Notes under the pieces: generated by a model | The model's database searches: none | Seen by the model: the letters and a program-made list of their open reading frames with translations, nothing else | What the model was told of the DNA's origin: nothing | Position numbers and translations under genes: made by a program | In this document: positions 52,468 through 62,262 of the stretch, piece after piece | How the letters are laid out: the number at the start of each line of letters is the position of its first letter | How positions within the stretch are numbered: position 1 is the first letter of the stretch | Assembly: GCA_964235605.1 (NCBI GenBank) | Contig: CAXSCR010000007.1 | Coordinates: 1-64,000 of the forward strand | DNA: 64,000 nt | From: DATCRE01 sp964235605 | Lineage (GTDB): Bacteria; Bacteroidota; Bacteroidia; Cytophagales; Cyclobacteriaceae | Reading direction: 5' to 3'

Positions 52468-52590
52468 TCGATTGCAAAAACTCTTTATATGCTATTAAAG
52501 AAATCCTTTCCATAATCGATACAACTTTGGTAGTTTGGTGTATTCGTAATTTAATATTTCCTTAAGGTAATCGCATTAACTGAACTTAAC

Positions 52591-54252
52591 ATGATTAGAG
52601 CATCTGAACTTTTTCCCTATAAATTTGATGAGAAATACGCCAAGCCAATAGCGTACTTCTCCATGGAGTTTGCCATTGATCAACCTTTAAAAATATATAG
52701 TGGTGGCTTAGGCTTTCTGGCGGGTTCACATATGCGAAGCGCGTATGAACTGAAACAAAACATGATTGGAATCGGGATTCTTTGGAAAAAAGGTTACTAC
52801 GACCAAGAGCGTAATCAAGACCAAACACTTAAAGCTAACTTCCGCGATAAAGAATATTCTTTCCTAACAGATACAGGAATCGTTTTCCCAATTCTTATAC
52901 ATGGTTCGCGTGTGTATGTAAAAGCTTATCTACTAAAACCTGACGTCTTTAAAAGTGCTCCTTTATTTTTATTAAGCACTGATATTGCAGAGAACGATTT
53001 TTTGGCACAAACTATCAGCCATCGCTTATATGATCCCAACGAAACCACACGTATAGCACAATCTATTTTATTAGGGATTGGTGGCGCAAAACTTCTTGAT
53101 GTTCTGGAACGGGAGACTGAGATCTACCATATGAACGAAGGTCACGCACTGCCATTCTGCTTTTACTTATTAGATAAGTATAAAAATCTTGAAGAAGTTC
53201 GTAAGCGCGTGGTATTTACTACACATACACCAGAGAAGGCCGGAAATGAAGAGCATAGTGTACCATTATTAAACAGTATGAGCTTTTTTAATGGATTAAC
53301 CATGCAGCAAGTGAATGATTATGTTCAGCCAGAACAAGGGGTTCTTAATTATACTTTATCAGCTTTACGCATTGCTAAGAAAGCCAATGGTGTTTCACAA
53401 CTTCATGGTGAAGTCGCTCGCAAAATGTGGAAGCCCTTTAAAGGCATTTGTGAAATCGGCGCCATTACCAATGCACAAAATAAAACTTACTGGAGTGATG
53501 AATTCTTAGACAAAGCATTTGAAAAGGGAGATAAAGAAGCCGTTGCGAAAAGGAAAATTGAATTAAAGCATAAATTGTTTAGGACGGTCGCTAATCAAAC
53601 AGGTAAACTTTTTTATGATAATGTATTGACCATTGTTTGGGCTAGAAGATTTGCCACTTACAAACGGGCAAATCTGATTCTTAAAAATTTCGATCGGTTT
53701 TTATCAATCGTTCACAACAAAGATTATCCCGTTCAAATTATTTGGGCTGGTAAACCATATCCTGAAGATTACGAAGCGATTAATATATTTAATGAGATTT
53801 ATTGGAAAACAAAAGATCTACCTAATTGTACGGTAATTACGGGTTATGAACTTTGGCTTTCCGGACATTTGAAGAAGGGTTCTGATGTATGGCTCAACAA
53901 CCCAAGGTTATATCATGAAGCGTCTGGCACCTCTGGTATGACAGCAGCTATGAATGCATCTGTTAATTTTTCGATACCTGATGGCTGGGTACCTGAATTT
54001 TCGAAGCATGGAAAGAATAGTTTTATCATCGAGCCTGCAAAAGACGCCCTTTCGCAAGAAGAGAAAGATTGGATAGAATCAGAGCGAGCTTTAGATATAC
54101 TCGAGAAAGAAATAATTCCAACCTATTATAAAAATCCTCCGTTGTGGGCCGACATTGTACATCAAGCTATGAAAGATATTCTTCCTTACTTCGATTCTGG
54201 CAGAATGGCTAAAGCGTACTATGATGAATTGTACAACGCACCCAGCAAATGA
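52591..54252 (+). CDS. Alpha-glucan phosphorylase family protein (GT35) lacking the PLP lysine
   Basis: A 553-residue protein of the short alpha-glucan/glycogen phosphorylase family (IAYFSMEFAIDQPLKIYSGGLGFLAG; HMNEGHALPF; VVFTTHTPEKAGNEEH; VWARRFATYKRANLIL). True phosphorylases use pyridoxal phosphate bound to a Lys in EASGT-x-x-M-K. Here the segment reads EASGTSGMTAAMNASVNF: Thr451 stands where the Lys should be. The cofactor-dependent phosphorolysis is therefore doubtful, and the protein may be a glycosyltransferase-like or regulatory relative. I recall a similar Thr in Bacteroidota relatives but cannot verify it. I do not give the symbol glgP for this reason. It is monocistronic. Confidence 0.85.
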   Translation: MIRASELFPYKFDEKYAKPIAYFSMEFAIDQPLKIYSGGLGFLAGSHMRSAYELKQNMIGIGILWKKGYYDQERNQDQTLKANFRDKEYSFLTDTGIVFPILIHGSRVYVKAYLLKPDVFKSAPLFLLSTDIAENDFLAQTISHRLYDPNETTRIAQSILLGIGGAKLLDVLERETEIYHMNEGHALPFCFYLLDKYKNLEEVRKRVVFTTHTPEKAGNEEHSVPLLNSMSFFNGLTMQQVNDYVQPEQGVLNYTLSALRIAKKANGVSQLHGEVARKMWKPFKGICEIGAITNAQNKTYWSDEFLDKAFEKGDKEAVAKRKIELKHKLFRTVANQTGKLFYDNVLTIVWARRFATYKRANLILKNFDRFLSIVHNKDYPVQIIWAGKPYPEDYEAINIFNEIYWKTKDLPNCTVITGYELWLSGHLKKGSDVWLNNPRLYHEASGTSGMTAAMNASVNFSIPDGWVPEFSKHGKNSFIIEPAKDALSQEEKDWIESERALDILEKEIIPTYYKNPPLWADIVHQAMKDILPYFDSGRMAKAYYDELYNAPSK

Positions 54253-54401
54253 TAAGCCAGCAGTTCCAATAGTCGAGTAAATCTTCATTTTGGTCATATT
54301 ACTAAAAATCTTACCTAGTTAGCTTACCAGATCTTTAGCATGTTAGTCGTTAAGGCTGAAGGGTATAATTTATTAAATTGTATAGTACAGAATTCAATAC
54401 A

Positions 54402-57400
54402 ATGAGGTATAAAATATATCCAATCGCATTTGCAGGAATTCTCTTTTTAGCGTGCTTTGAGCCCACATATGCTCAACAACGCGAAGTTTCCTTACAAACT
54501 CTTATTAAAAAGAGAGAGCAATTCTATGCTGCCCAGCAAACCAAAATCAAGGTGTATTTACAAAATCTCAATACCTTATCGCGTAATAATCTTAAACAAA
54601 CACCATTATTATTAAGCGGAATTAGCGAATCTGGATTACCTCTGTATCGTGCACCTTTAAATGCGGGTTTGGCTATTACAACCGGAGTAAACCTGCTTCA
54701 GAACCAATTTTTAGGGCTAAACCTTCAAGGCGAGAATATTACGGTTGGGGTTTGGGATGATGGGTTAGTCAAAAACCACATAGAATTAGGCAACCGAATT
54801 CTTTCAAAAGAAGGAAGTATCGAGCAAACGCACGCGACGCATGTTGTAGGAACCATTTTGGCTTCTGGTATAAATGCTTCCGCAAAAGGTATGGCCCCAA
54901 AAGCAAAGGCTACTACATGGTATTTTGATTTTGATGATGCAGAAATGGCTGCTCTTGCAAAAACAGATCAAAGCGGACTTTTATTTTCTAATCACTCATA
55001 TGGGTTAGTTACAGGGTGGTCGAAGGTAAATGGGGTTTGGAAATGGTTTGGAGACCCAACAATTAGTGTAGATGAGGACTATAGACACGGCTTTTATGGC
55101 CAAGAGGCCAAAACGCTGGATCAAATAACTTTTTTAGCGCCCTATTATACTATTGTATGGGCTGCTGGTAATGATCGGGCTGAATCAGGTGATGGCACAC
55201 ACCCGGCCGATGGGAATGGTGGCACAGGGTATGATTGCATAATCCCTGAAGCCACGGGAAAAAACATCATTACTGTGGGCGCCATAAACAAGGTGATGTC
55301 TTATACAAACGCTACGAGTGTTACCATGTCCAATTTCAGTAGTTGGGGCCCTACAGATGATGGGCGCATAAAGCCTGACTTTGTAACCGCCGGCGTTAAC
55401 GTGTTTTCACTCAGCGCTGCTGGTACTAATCAATATGTTACGGCATCTGGTACATCGATGGCTACTCCGAATGCAACTGGCTCACTAGTTTTAGTTCAAG
55501 AGTTGTATAGTAAACTTCACGGTGGCAATTTTATGCGTGCCTCCACACTAAAGGGCCTTGCTATTCATACCACAAAGGAGTCTGGCAGTTTCGCCGGTCC
55601 GGATTATAGTTATGGTTGGGGCTTATTAGATGTTGGCGCTGCAGGTAAGTTGCTCTTGATAGAAGACAACGAAAGTACTTTTGTACAAGAACTAAGTCTT
55701 AATAATAACCAAAAATATACCCTTGATGTTCCATCCCAAGCGGGTCAAAAGATTACAGCAACGTTGTGTTGGACAGATCCAAACGGAAATCCTGCTGGTG
55801 CGTCTCTGGACCCCACAGATCCGATGTTAGTGAACGATCTTGATCTTCGAATCACAGATGGATCTGGCGCATCTGTCTTTCCATGGATATTAGACCCCGC
55901 CAACCCAAGCTTAAGAGCGAGCAATGGCGATAATTTTAGAGATAACGTCGAAAAAATTGAATTCTTAAATCCAGAAGCAAAAAAGTATACCTTAGAAGTA
56001 TCCCATAAAGGACAACTAGTTAATAGCAATCAGAAATTTTCACTCATTGTCACTTTTAAATCTTCAGTAACTACAGGATCTACTTTTTATTGGATCGGTA
56101 ATACTGGCAATTGGAACGATGCATCGCACTGGTCTTTAAATACGGGTGGCGTTTCAACAAACACAATTCCTGGGCTGGCCGATAACGTGGTGTTCGACGA
56201 AAACTCATTTGATGGTGTAGCAAACCGAACAGTGAATTTCACCGCTGATGCCGCTTGTAAAAAACTTACTTGGATTACAGATAAGCCTGCTGCCTTTGCT
56301 TTAAATGATCATACGCTTAACGTTGCCAGTAACATCTCAATAGCCGGGAAAGACTTCCAGGTTTCAACAAAAGGTATATTAAAATTCAATGCTACTGGCG
56401 ATCATAAAATTGATCTGCATTCTGGAAACATGACCAACGCATCATTCATTTTTGCAGGAGGAAGCTGGACCATTGAAGGAAAGCTCTTTGCTGATAAGTT
56501 TACAGTTTTAACTGGAGAGGTTAATATAAGCGGTTTGCAATGCAGTCTAAATGAATTAAATACTTCCACTTCAGGCATATTAAATCTAACCAACGCTACA
56601 ATTAGCGGATTAACACAATCTACTATCGACCGCAACAGCACCATTTCTTCAGATAGCGCTGTTATTAATACTGCTCCATTATCCCAGTTTAATTGGGATG
56701 GCATTTATTACAACGGGAAGATTTTTGTTGCCAATGGTCATTCATCTAAGATAACTGGATCCAACATAATTAAAGAACTTTTTGTTGATGCGGGAGGAGA
56801 GTTAATTCTAGGAAATTCCTCTATCCAAAGTCTTTCAAATATTACGCTTAAAGGAGATGTGAATAATTTAACTCATATCAATTCAATAGGTAGTGCATTA
56901 ATTAACTTTAGTGATCATCAAAAATTATGCTTTGATTTCCTCGATGTTAATAGTGTATCAGTAAATGGTAATGCGATTGTGAATGCTGGCGCAAACAGCA
57001 CCTTGATAAACACAAGTAATTGGTTGCAAATTGATTGTAGCACCATTCTTTTTGCCAATTTTGATATTGAATCCACCTGCACAAACGCATTAACTATCTT
57101 TACTGATCATAGCTCCGGAAACATTTCTTCATGGTCTTGGAACTTTGGAGATATAGAATCGTCTAATAACACCTCTTCCTTAAAAAATCCTGTTCATAAC
57201 TATTCGAAAGCAGGCACTTATGTAGTTACGCTCAGCATTACTGATATTAACAACAATACAGAATCGTTTACTCAGGAAGTACAAATTATATATAACGACG
57301 CACCTTTAAATACCATTGTATTAAATGGAAATTCATTATTAAGCCTTCAACAGGCTATAGGGTATCAGTGGTATAGAAACGGCGAAGCCGTTGATGGTGC

Positions 57401-57764
57401 AGTTTCCAGAAGCATGGATTACGATGGGATTCCGGGTGACTATGTTGTGGCTACAAAAGGTACTGAGTGCAATGTGATCTCAAATTCTTTTTTAATAACT
57501 GCGTTAGAAGAGGAAACTCCAGCTGAACTAATTATCCAACTCTTTCCTAACCCTGCTAACACATCAATACAAGTAAATTTACCCCAACAATTTAAAACGC
57601 CTGGCAAAGTAACTGTTTATAATGCGTTAGGCCAAGTTGTTCTTCAGCAGAACTTTACTGAATCAGAAATAATGTTAGATGTTCCATACCTTGCTGAGGG
57701 CTTTTACCATTTGGAAGTATTGTCCAATTTTATAGTAAGCGAAAAGGTATTAATTAAACACTAA
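54402..57764 (+). CDS. T9SS-exported subtilisin-like serine protease (S8)
   Basis: A 1120-residue secreted protease. From the ATG at 54402 a signal peptide of about 24 residues is seen (ending TYAQ). The S8 catalytic domain spans about residues 95-440: Asp119 in VWDDG, His147 in THVVGT, the oxyanion Asn in WAAGND and Ser352 in ASGTSMATP. After a beta domain come a segment beginning FYWIGNTGNWNDASHW, a PKD domain (WSWNFGD; AGTYVVTLSITD) and a C-terminal type A sorting domain of type IX secretion (LFPNPANTSIQVNL; VYNALGQVV; GFYHLEV). It should be secreted through the outer membrane and attached or released. No T9SS machinery gene lies in the window. Confidence 0.95.
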   Translation: MRYKIYPIAFAGILFLACFEPTYAQQREVSLQTLIKKREQFYAAQQTKIKVYLQNLNTLSRNNLKQTPLLLSGISESGLPLYRAPLNAGLAITTGVNLLQNQFLGLNLQGENITVGVWDDGLVKNHIELGNRILSKEGSIEQTHATHVVGTILASGINASAKGMAPKAKATTWYFDFDDAEMAALAKTDQSGLLFSNHSYGLVTGWSKVNGVWKWFGDPTISVDEDYRHGFYGQEAKTLDQITFLAPYYTIVWAAGNDRAESGDGTHPADGNGGTGYDCIIPEATGKNIITVGAINKVMSYTNATSVTMSNFSSWGPTDDGRIKPDFVTAGVNVFSLSAAGTNQYVTASGTSMATPNATGSLVLVQELYSKLHGGNFMRASTLKGLAIHTTKESGSFAGPDYSYGWGLLDVGAAGKLLLIEDNESTFVQELSLNNNQKYTLDVPSQAGQKITATLCWTDPNGNPAGASLDPTDPMLVNDLDLRITDGSGASVFPWILDPANPSLRASNGDNFRDNVEKIEFLNPEAKKYTLEVSHKGQLVNSNQKFSLIVTFKSSVTTGSTFYWIGNTGNWNDASHWSLNTGGVSTNTIPGLADNVVFDENSFDGVANRTVNFTADAACKKLTWITDKPAAFALNDHTLNVASNISIAGKDFQVSTKGILKFNATGDHKIDLHSGNMTNASFIFAGGSWTIEGKLFADKFTVLTGEVNISGLQCSLNELNTSTSGILNLTNATISGLTQSTIDRNSTISSDSAVINTAPLSQFNWDGIYYNGKIFVANGHSSKITGSNIIKELFVDAGGELILGNSSIQSLSNITLKGDVNNLTHINSIGSALINFSDHQKLCFDFLDVNSVSVNGNAIVNAGANSTLINTSNWLQIDCSTILFANFDIESTCTNALTIFTDHSSGNISSWSWNFGDIESSNNTSSLKNPVHNYSKAGTYVVTLSITDINNNTESFTQEVQIIYNDAPLNTIVLNGNSLLSLQQAIGYQWYRNGEAVDGAVSRSMDYDGIPGDYVVATKGTECNVISNSFLITALEEETPAELIIQLFPNPANTSIQVNLPQQFKTPGKVTVYNALGQVVLQQNFTESEIMLDVPYLAEGFYHLEVLSNFIVSEKVLIKH

Positions 57765-57857
57765 GCCAGGTGAGGACAGGTGACACACCAAGGTTTTCCG
57801 TTACACATATAGGTTAGGCGATGCATGGGAATTTATTAAAAAGACGGTACCAATCAT

Positions 57858-59300
57858 TTAAATACCGACAATTAACTTTTGCCCGGGTTGAATGTTTGTA
57901 TCACGTAACTTATTAAGCGATTTAATTTTATCTATTGTAAGTCCTTCAAATTTTTTTGAAATAGTCCAAAGGGTATCACCGGGTTGTACTGTATAGGTTT
58001 TTGATTTTGAAGCTTTGCTGCTAGATACATTCTTTCCGCTACTTCGTATAGAAGTAACGATACCATTGGTTCCAGATTTTTTCCAGATATTAAGTCTTTG
58101 ACCGACTCGAATTGTATTACCACGTATATGATTCCACCGTCTAAGATCTTCGACACGAACCCTGTGATTGGTAGCAATTGATCCTAAAACATCTCCTCTT
58201 CTTACTTTATAAATTATTTTGCCACCGGTCGGATTACCAGCAGGGTTATTGCGGGCCAGTAGCTCAATTTCCTTTCTTCCATTTTTAGACGCAGAGTCAA
58301 GAATTGCCATTCTGTTAATTGAGAGATTCGTTTTTACATGCAAAGGAACATTTAACGTGTATGACTTTCTGCCTTCGGGCACGGCAGTATGAAGGATGGA
58401 TGGATTTAGTTTCTGAAGTTCTTCAACACATGTGCCTGTTAAGTCTGCAAAAGTTTGAAGGTGCAGGAATTTTTCAACATGTAGCGTGTCATATGTTGCA
58501 GGCATTTCCTCTCCTTCTATAAAAAAGTTATGTTCATCGAGATAATTCATTGTATAAATCATAGCAACAAACTGGGGTACGTAAGATCTTGTTTCTCTAG
58601 GCAGATTCGCATAAACCTCCCAGAATGATCTTTTATAACCAGATTTCCTAATAGCTTTCTTTACATTTCCAGGGCCGGTATTATAAGCCGCTAATGCCAT
58701 TTCCCAATCTTTAAACATTCCGTATAGGCTTTTTAAATATCTGCAGGCAGCATCTGTGGCCTTTTCAGGATCCATTCGGTCATCGATATACCAGTCATTA
58801 TTAAGACCAAAATATTTTCCTGTGGCTGGCATAAATTGCCATAAACCTACAGCTCGCACTCTTGATACCGCCCTCGGATTAAGTCCTGATTCAATAATAG
58901 ATAAGTATTTCAACTCTTCCGGTAGATTGTACTTTGCCAGATATTTTTCAAAGATTGGAAAATAGAGATGCTTTCTGCGCATTACCATGCGTGTATACTC
59001 CCTGTCACGTATTGTAAAGTAATTGATAAAGGCCTGGATTTTATCGTTGTATGTAAGTGGAATTCCGCTATTAATACACTTGATCCTATCCGTCATGAGA
59101 GCGGGATCATCATCTCCTGGAATGTATTCAATATTATATGGTGAAGAGTAGTAGATGAAATCCGTTGAGTCTTCTTTATAAAGCATTTCTTCTTCTGCCA
59201 CAGCAACCTCTAAAGAATCGACTACAACAGAATCAGCCACCTGACTAAAAACAGGCGTGGCTAAAAAAACTAAAATCAGAATACGTAACCAGTTTCGCAT
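57858..59300 (-). CDS. Membrane-bound lytic transglycosylase (MltD-like) with two LysM domains
   Basis: A 480-residue peptidoglycan lyase with a signal peptide (ending PVFSQ, residue 20). Residues 115-240 are an SLT domain: catalytic Glu in YLSIIESGLNPRAVS, then GLWQFMPATGKYFGL and ALAAYNTGPGNV. The C-terminus carries LysM domains at about 367-408 (YKVRRGDVLGSIATNHRV) and 437-480 (YTVQPGDTLWTISKKF), which bind peptidoglycan. No lipobox is seen, unlike E. coli MltD. It starts 4 bp after gatA, in an operon with tatA and gatA, an order common in Bacteroidota. Confidence 0.92.
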   Translation of the reverse strand: MRNWLRILILVFLATPVFSQVADSVVVDSLEVAVAEEEMLYKEDSTDFIYYSSPYNIEYIPGDDDPALMTDRIKCINSGIPLTYNDKIQAFINYFTIRDREYTRMVMRRKHLYFPIFEKYLAKYNLPEELKYLSIIESGLNPRAVSRVRAVGLWQFMPATGKYFGLNNDWYIDDRMDPEKATDAACRYLKSLYGMFKDWEMALAAYNTGPGNVKKAIRKSGYKRSFWEVYANLPRETRSYVPQFVAMIYTMNYLDEHNFFIEGEEMPATYDTLHVEKFLHLQTFADLTGTCVEELQKLNPSILHTAVPEGRKSYTLNVPLHVKTNLSINRMAILDSASKNGRKEIELLARNNPAGNPTGGKIIYKVRRGDVLGSIATNHRVRVEDLRRWNHIRGNTIRVGQRLNIWKKSGTNGIVTSIRSSGKNVSSSKASKSKTYTVQPGDTLWTISKKFEGLTIDKIKSLNKLRDTNIQPGQKLIVGI

Positions 59301-59303
59301 GTC

Positions 59304-60731
59304 TTAATCCATTTTCATGACAAGATCGGCAAACTTAAAAAGTTTTGATTCTTCAAAATCGTCAGCAATAATTTGCAGACCTATGGGTAACCCTTGTTTG
59401 TCTTTACCACAAGGTAACGAAATAGCGGGCACTCCGGTAACATTAGCTTGAACGGAAAAAAGATCAGCTAAGTACATCTCTATTGGATTTTCTGTATTCT
59501 CACCTAACTTAAAAGCAGTTGTCGGGGTTATCGGCATAACAATAAAATCATATTTACTGAGTATGTCTTTCATTTCATTGCGTATGAGACGTCTTACTTT
59601 TTGAGCTTTGGTGTAGTACGCATCGTAATAACTAGCGCTTAACACAAAGGTTCCAAGTAAAATTCTTTTTTGAACTTCCTTTCCAAATCCTTCTGAACGT
59701 GTCTTTTTATACATCTCGTGCAAATCCGTTGGCGTTTTAGTTCTATATCCATAACGCACACCATCAAAACGCGATAAGTTTGAACTAGCTTCTGCTGTGG
59801 CTAGTATATAATAAGTTGGAAGAACATATTCGTTTAATGTAAAATCAATTGGCTCTACGGTATGTCCTGCTGCTTTTAATTTGTGAAGTTTCGCAGCAAT
59901 GTTTTCCTTGATTTCAGATTGAAGTCCGTTGGTAGCGGTGTCACTTAGATATGCTATTTTATATTTCTTTATTTCGCCGGTCTGTAACTCTTCCGTGTAA
60001 TTCGGTACTGCAGTTTTAGAAACGGTACTATCAAATTCATCTGCGCCTGCCATAACGCCAAGCACCAAGGCAATATCCTCTATCGACTTTCCGAACACAC
60101 CAATACAGTCGAATGAAGAGCCATAGGCAACTAATCCATAGCGGGATATACGTGAATAAGTTGGCTTCAACCCAAATACACCACAGAAGGCAGCTGGTTG
60201 TCTTACAGAGCCTCCCGTATCAGATCCAAGTGATATTTGACACATATCAGCCATGACTGCTACCGCGGATCCTCCTGACGAACCACCAGGAACACGTGCG
60301 TTGTCTATATCATTAAGTACGGGCCCAAAAGCTGAATTCTCATTTGAAGAACCCATTGCAAATTCATCACAATTTTGTCTTCCTATTATAATGGCATCTT
60401 CATCAAGTAAGCGCTGCACGGCAGTTGCTGTAAATTGTGAAATAAAGCCATCTAAGATTTTACTACTAGCTTGTAGTGGATGATCTGTAAAAGCCAGCAC
60501 ATCTTTTAAGCCCACAATTAGACCCGCGAGTTTTCCCGCATTACCAGATTTTAACTTCTTATCAATTTCAATGGCACGTTGAAGTGCCTCATCCTCATAT
60601 ACGCTTAAGAAAGCATTTAAGTGAGATTTCTGCTTAATGTTGCTGAGGTGATTGCGTACTAGATCCTGGCAGGTAATAACGCCCTGCTTTAAATCATTCC
60701 GAATGTCGCGAAATGTAGCGTATGTTTTCAA
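59304..60731 (-). CDS. gatA: Asp-tRNA(Asn)/Glu-tRNA(Gln) amidotransferase subunit A
   Basis: A 475-residue amidase subunit that releases ammonia from glutamine so that mischarged Glu-tRNA(Gln) or Asp-tRNA(Asn) can be amidated. The Ser-cisSer-Lys triad is visible: Lys in GLKDVLAF, and the two Ser in the Gly/Ser-rich stretch PGGSSGGSAVA and LGSDTGGSVRQPA. Length fits GatA rather than a general amidase. gatB and gatC are not in the window. It starts 2 bp after tatA. Confidence 0.95.
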   Translation of the reverse strand: MKTYATFRDIRNDLKQGVITCQDLVRNHLSNIKQKSHLNAFLSVYEDEALQRAIEIDKKLKSGNAGKLAGLIVGLKDVLAFTDHPLQASSKILDGFISQFTATAVQRLLDEDAIIIGRQNCDEFAMGSSNENSAFGPVLNDIDNARVPGGSSGGSAVAVMADMCQISLGSDTGGSVRQPAAFCGVFGLKPTYSRISRYGLVAYGSSFDCIGVFGKSIEDIALVLGVMAGADEFDSTVSKTAVPNYTEELQTGEIKKYKIAYLSDTATNGLQSEIKENIAAKLHKLKAAGHTVEPIDFTLNEYVLPTYYILATAEASSNLSRFDGVRYGYRTKTPTDLHEMYKKTRSEGFGKEVQKRILLGTFVLSASYYDAYYTKAQKVRRLIRNEMKDILSKYDFIVMPITPTTAFKLGENTENPIEMYLADLFSVQANVTGVPAISLPCGKDKQGLPIGLQIIADDFEESKLFKFADLVMKMD

Positions 60732-60733
60732 TA

Positions 60734-60937
60734 CTAGTTTCCGTCTTCTATTCTACCAGCTTCTTCTACGTCTTTTTTTACATCTTTTACTGCTTCCTTA
60801 AATTCCTTAACACCTTTTCCAAGGCCTTTCATGAATTCGGGGATTTTTTTAGCACCAAAAAATACCAGTATAAAAAGTCCAATTAGTAAAATCTCCTGGA
60901 AACCAACTCCTCCTAAAAACAATAATATAGTCTTCAT
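60734..60937 (-). CDS. tatA: Twin-arginine translocase subunit TatA/E
   Basis: A 67-residue protein with one N-terminal membrane helix (EILLIGLFILVFFGAKKIP, containing the FGAKKIPE hinge) and an amphipathic helix (FMKGLGKGVKEFKEAV), the TatA layout that forms the folded-protein translocation pore. I chose the ATG at 60937: a -7 element lies at 60959-60966, so starts further upstream would be barely or not transcribed. tatC is not in the window. Confidence 0.93.
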   Translation of the reverse strand: MKTILLFLGGVGFQEILLIGLFILVFFGAKKIPEFMKGLGKGVKEFKEAVKDVKKDVEEAGRIEDGN

Positions 60938-60958
60938 TTTATTTTGATTTTGTACCAG

Positions 60959-60966
60959 CAAAAGTA
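60959..60966 (-). promoter_or_regulatory. Putative -7 element of the tatA-gatA-transglycosylase operon
   Basis: TACTTTTG on the minus strand matches TAnnTTTG exactly. The -33 partner is weak (TTAG at a 20-bp spacing). It lies 22 bp before the tatA ATG. Confidence 0.5.
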
Positions 60967-61080
60967 GGCTATTAAGGGAATTAAACCTAAAATTTATAAT
61001 CCCTTATGCGTTTTCGCAAATCATGAAAGGGCTCGCTTTTGTATTAAATTTGGCCTATAAACAGCTTTTGCCTTTAAAGC

Positions 61081-62262
61081 CTACATGTTTTTCAGCCAGG
61101 CTTGCGGATCTAGAGGTGTGGTGTTTTTATGTATACGGAAGCGCAATTCAGAAATCCCTTCATTGTTAGAAAGTACCTGTCCAATGGGCTGACTTGTGGA
61201 GACCTTTTGTCCAACTTTTACATAAACTTCTTTTAAACCTGTGTAGACGGAAAGATATTCACCATGCTTAATGATTACAGTGCTGCCCAATGTAGGAATG
61301 AAAGCAACTTTTCTCACCTCACCTTCGAATATGCAATTAACCTTCTCATTTTCCTTGGTTTGTATATTTATACCATCGTTTTGAATAACTATTCCTTTCA
61401 AAACAGGATGACTTTGTCTTCCAAATTTTTGCGAAACGAACCCTGAAACTGGCCATGGAAATTTTGCCTTATTATCTTCAAACGAGTTTGATAAAGCCGT
61501 AGCTTCTTTAGTTTTAAATGCACGAGCTTCGCGGGCTAATTCTTCTTTAATAATATCATCGATGAGTCGGTCCAAGTGGGCTACAGCATGTTTTGTTTCT
61601 TCCAGATCGCGCTTCAACTTCTTTTCTTCCTTTTCAAGCGATCTTACTAATGTATTTTGCTTTTGCTTTAGATCTGTAAGGTTATTATTTTCCGTTAATT
61701 GATCATTCAATAGCTTACTTTTTTCCTGTCTTCTTGTTCGTATTGCCTTTACTTGTCCACCTAAAGCCTCTTGAACTTTCGTGATTTGATCTGCTTGCAG
61801 CTTCCTTGTATCTGCATATTGCTCCATGTATTGTAAGCGCATAACCATCTGGTCATACGATTCCGCAGAGAAAAGGAAAGTCAAACGAGTGGCACTATTA
61901 TTTGCCTTTTGAGCCGCAAAGATCATGGACGCATACTCTTTACGTAATTTTTTAAGATCATCCTCAAGAATTTGAATGATACCATTATTCTCTCCGATCT
62001 CAGAATCCAAATAGCTCACCTCACTTTTAATTGATTGAATGAGCCTTTCTTGTCCATTGATTCTCTCCTTTAATGCACTAAGCTCACCAAGCGTATTCTT
62101 TTTCTTATTAGCAGTTTCAGAAAGGATTTTTTCAACTTCTTGAATTTTCTGTATGTTCTGCAGCTTTTCCTTTTGAAGTTGAGACTTTGACTTTTGTGCC
62201 TCAGCCGAAAGCCAAAAAGTAAAAAACAGACAGATAAGCAGTATCTTTTTACCTGCGATCAT
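61081..62262 (-). CDS. EnvC-like murein hydrolase activator (coiled coil plus degenerate M23 domain)
   Basis: A 393-residue exported protein from the ATG at 62262 (signal peptide ending SAEAQ). Residues 25-260 are long coiled coils rich in Lys, Glu and Gln. The C-terminal domain is of the M23/LytM fold (VSGFVSQKFGRQSHPVLKGI; GSTVIIKHGEYLSVYTGLKEVYVKVGQKV). The zinc-site residues are changed: HxxD reads NDGINI and the HxH region reads YTGLKE, so it is probably inactive and works, like EnvC, by activating amidases at the division site. The start overlaps the DUF4292 gene by 14 bp. The order TPR, DUF4292, EnvC-like, tatA, gatA is one I know from other Bacteroidota. Confidence 0.9.
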   Translation of the reverse strand: MIAGKKILLICLFFTFWLSAEAQKSKSQLQKEKLQNIQKIQEVEKILSETANKKKNTLGELSALKERINGQERLIQSIKSEVSYLDSEIGENNGIIQILEDDLKKLRKEYASMIFAAQKANNSATRLTFLFSAESYDQMVMRLQYMEQYADTRKLQADQITKVQEALGGQVKAIRTRRQEKSKLLNDQLTENNNLTDLKQKQNTLVRSLEKEEKKLKRDLEETKHAVAHLDRLIDDIIKEELAREARAFKTKEATALSNSFEDNKAKFPWPVSGFVSQKFGRQSHPVLKGIVIQNDGINIQTKENEKVNCIFEGEVRKVAFIPTLGSTVIIKHGEYLSVYTGLKEVYVKVGQKVSTSQPIGQVLSNNEGISELRFRIHKNTTPLDPQAWLKNM

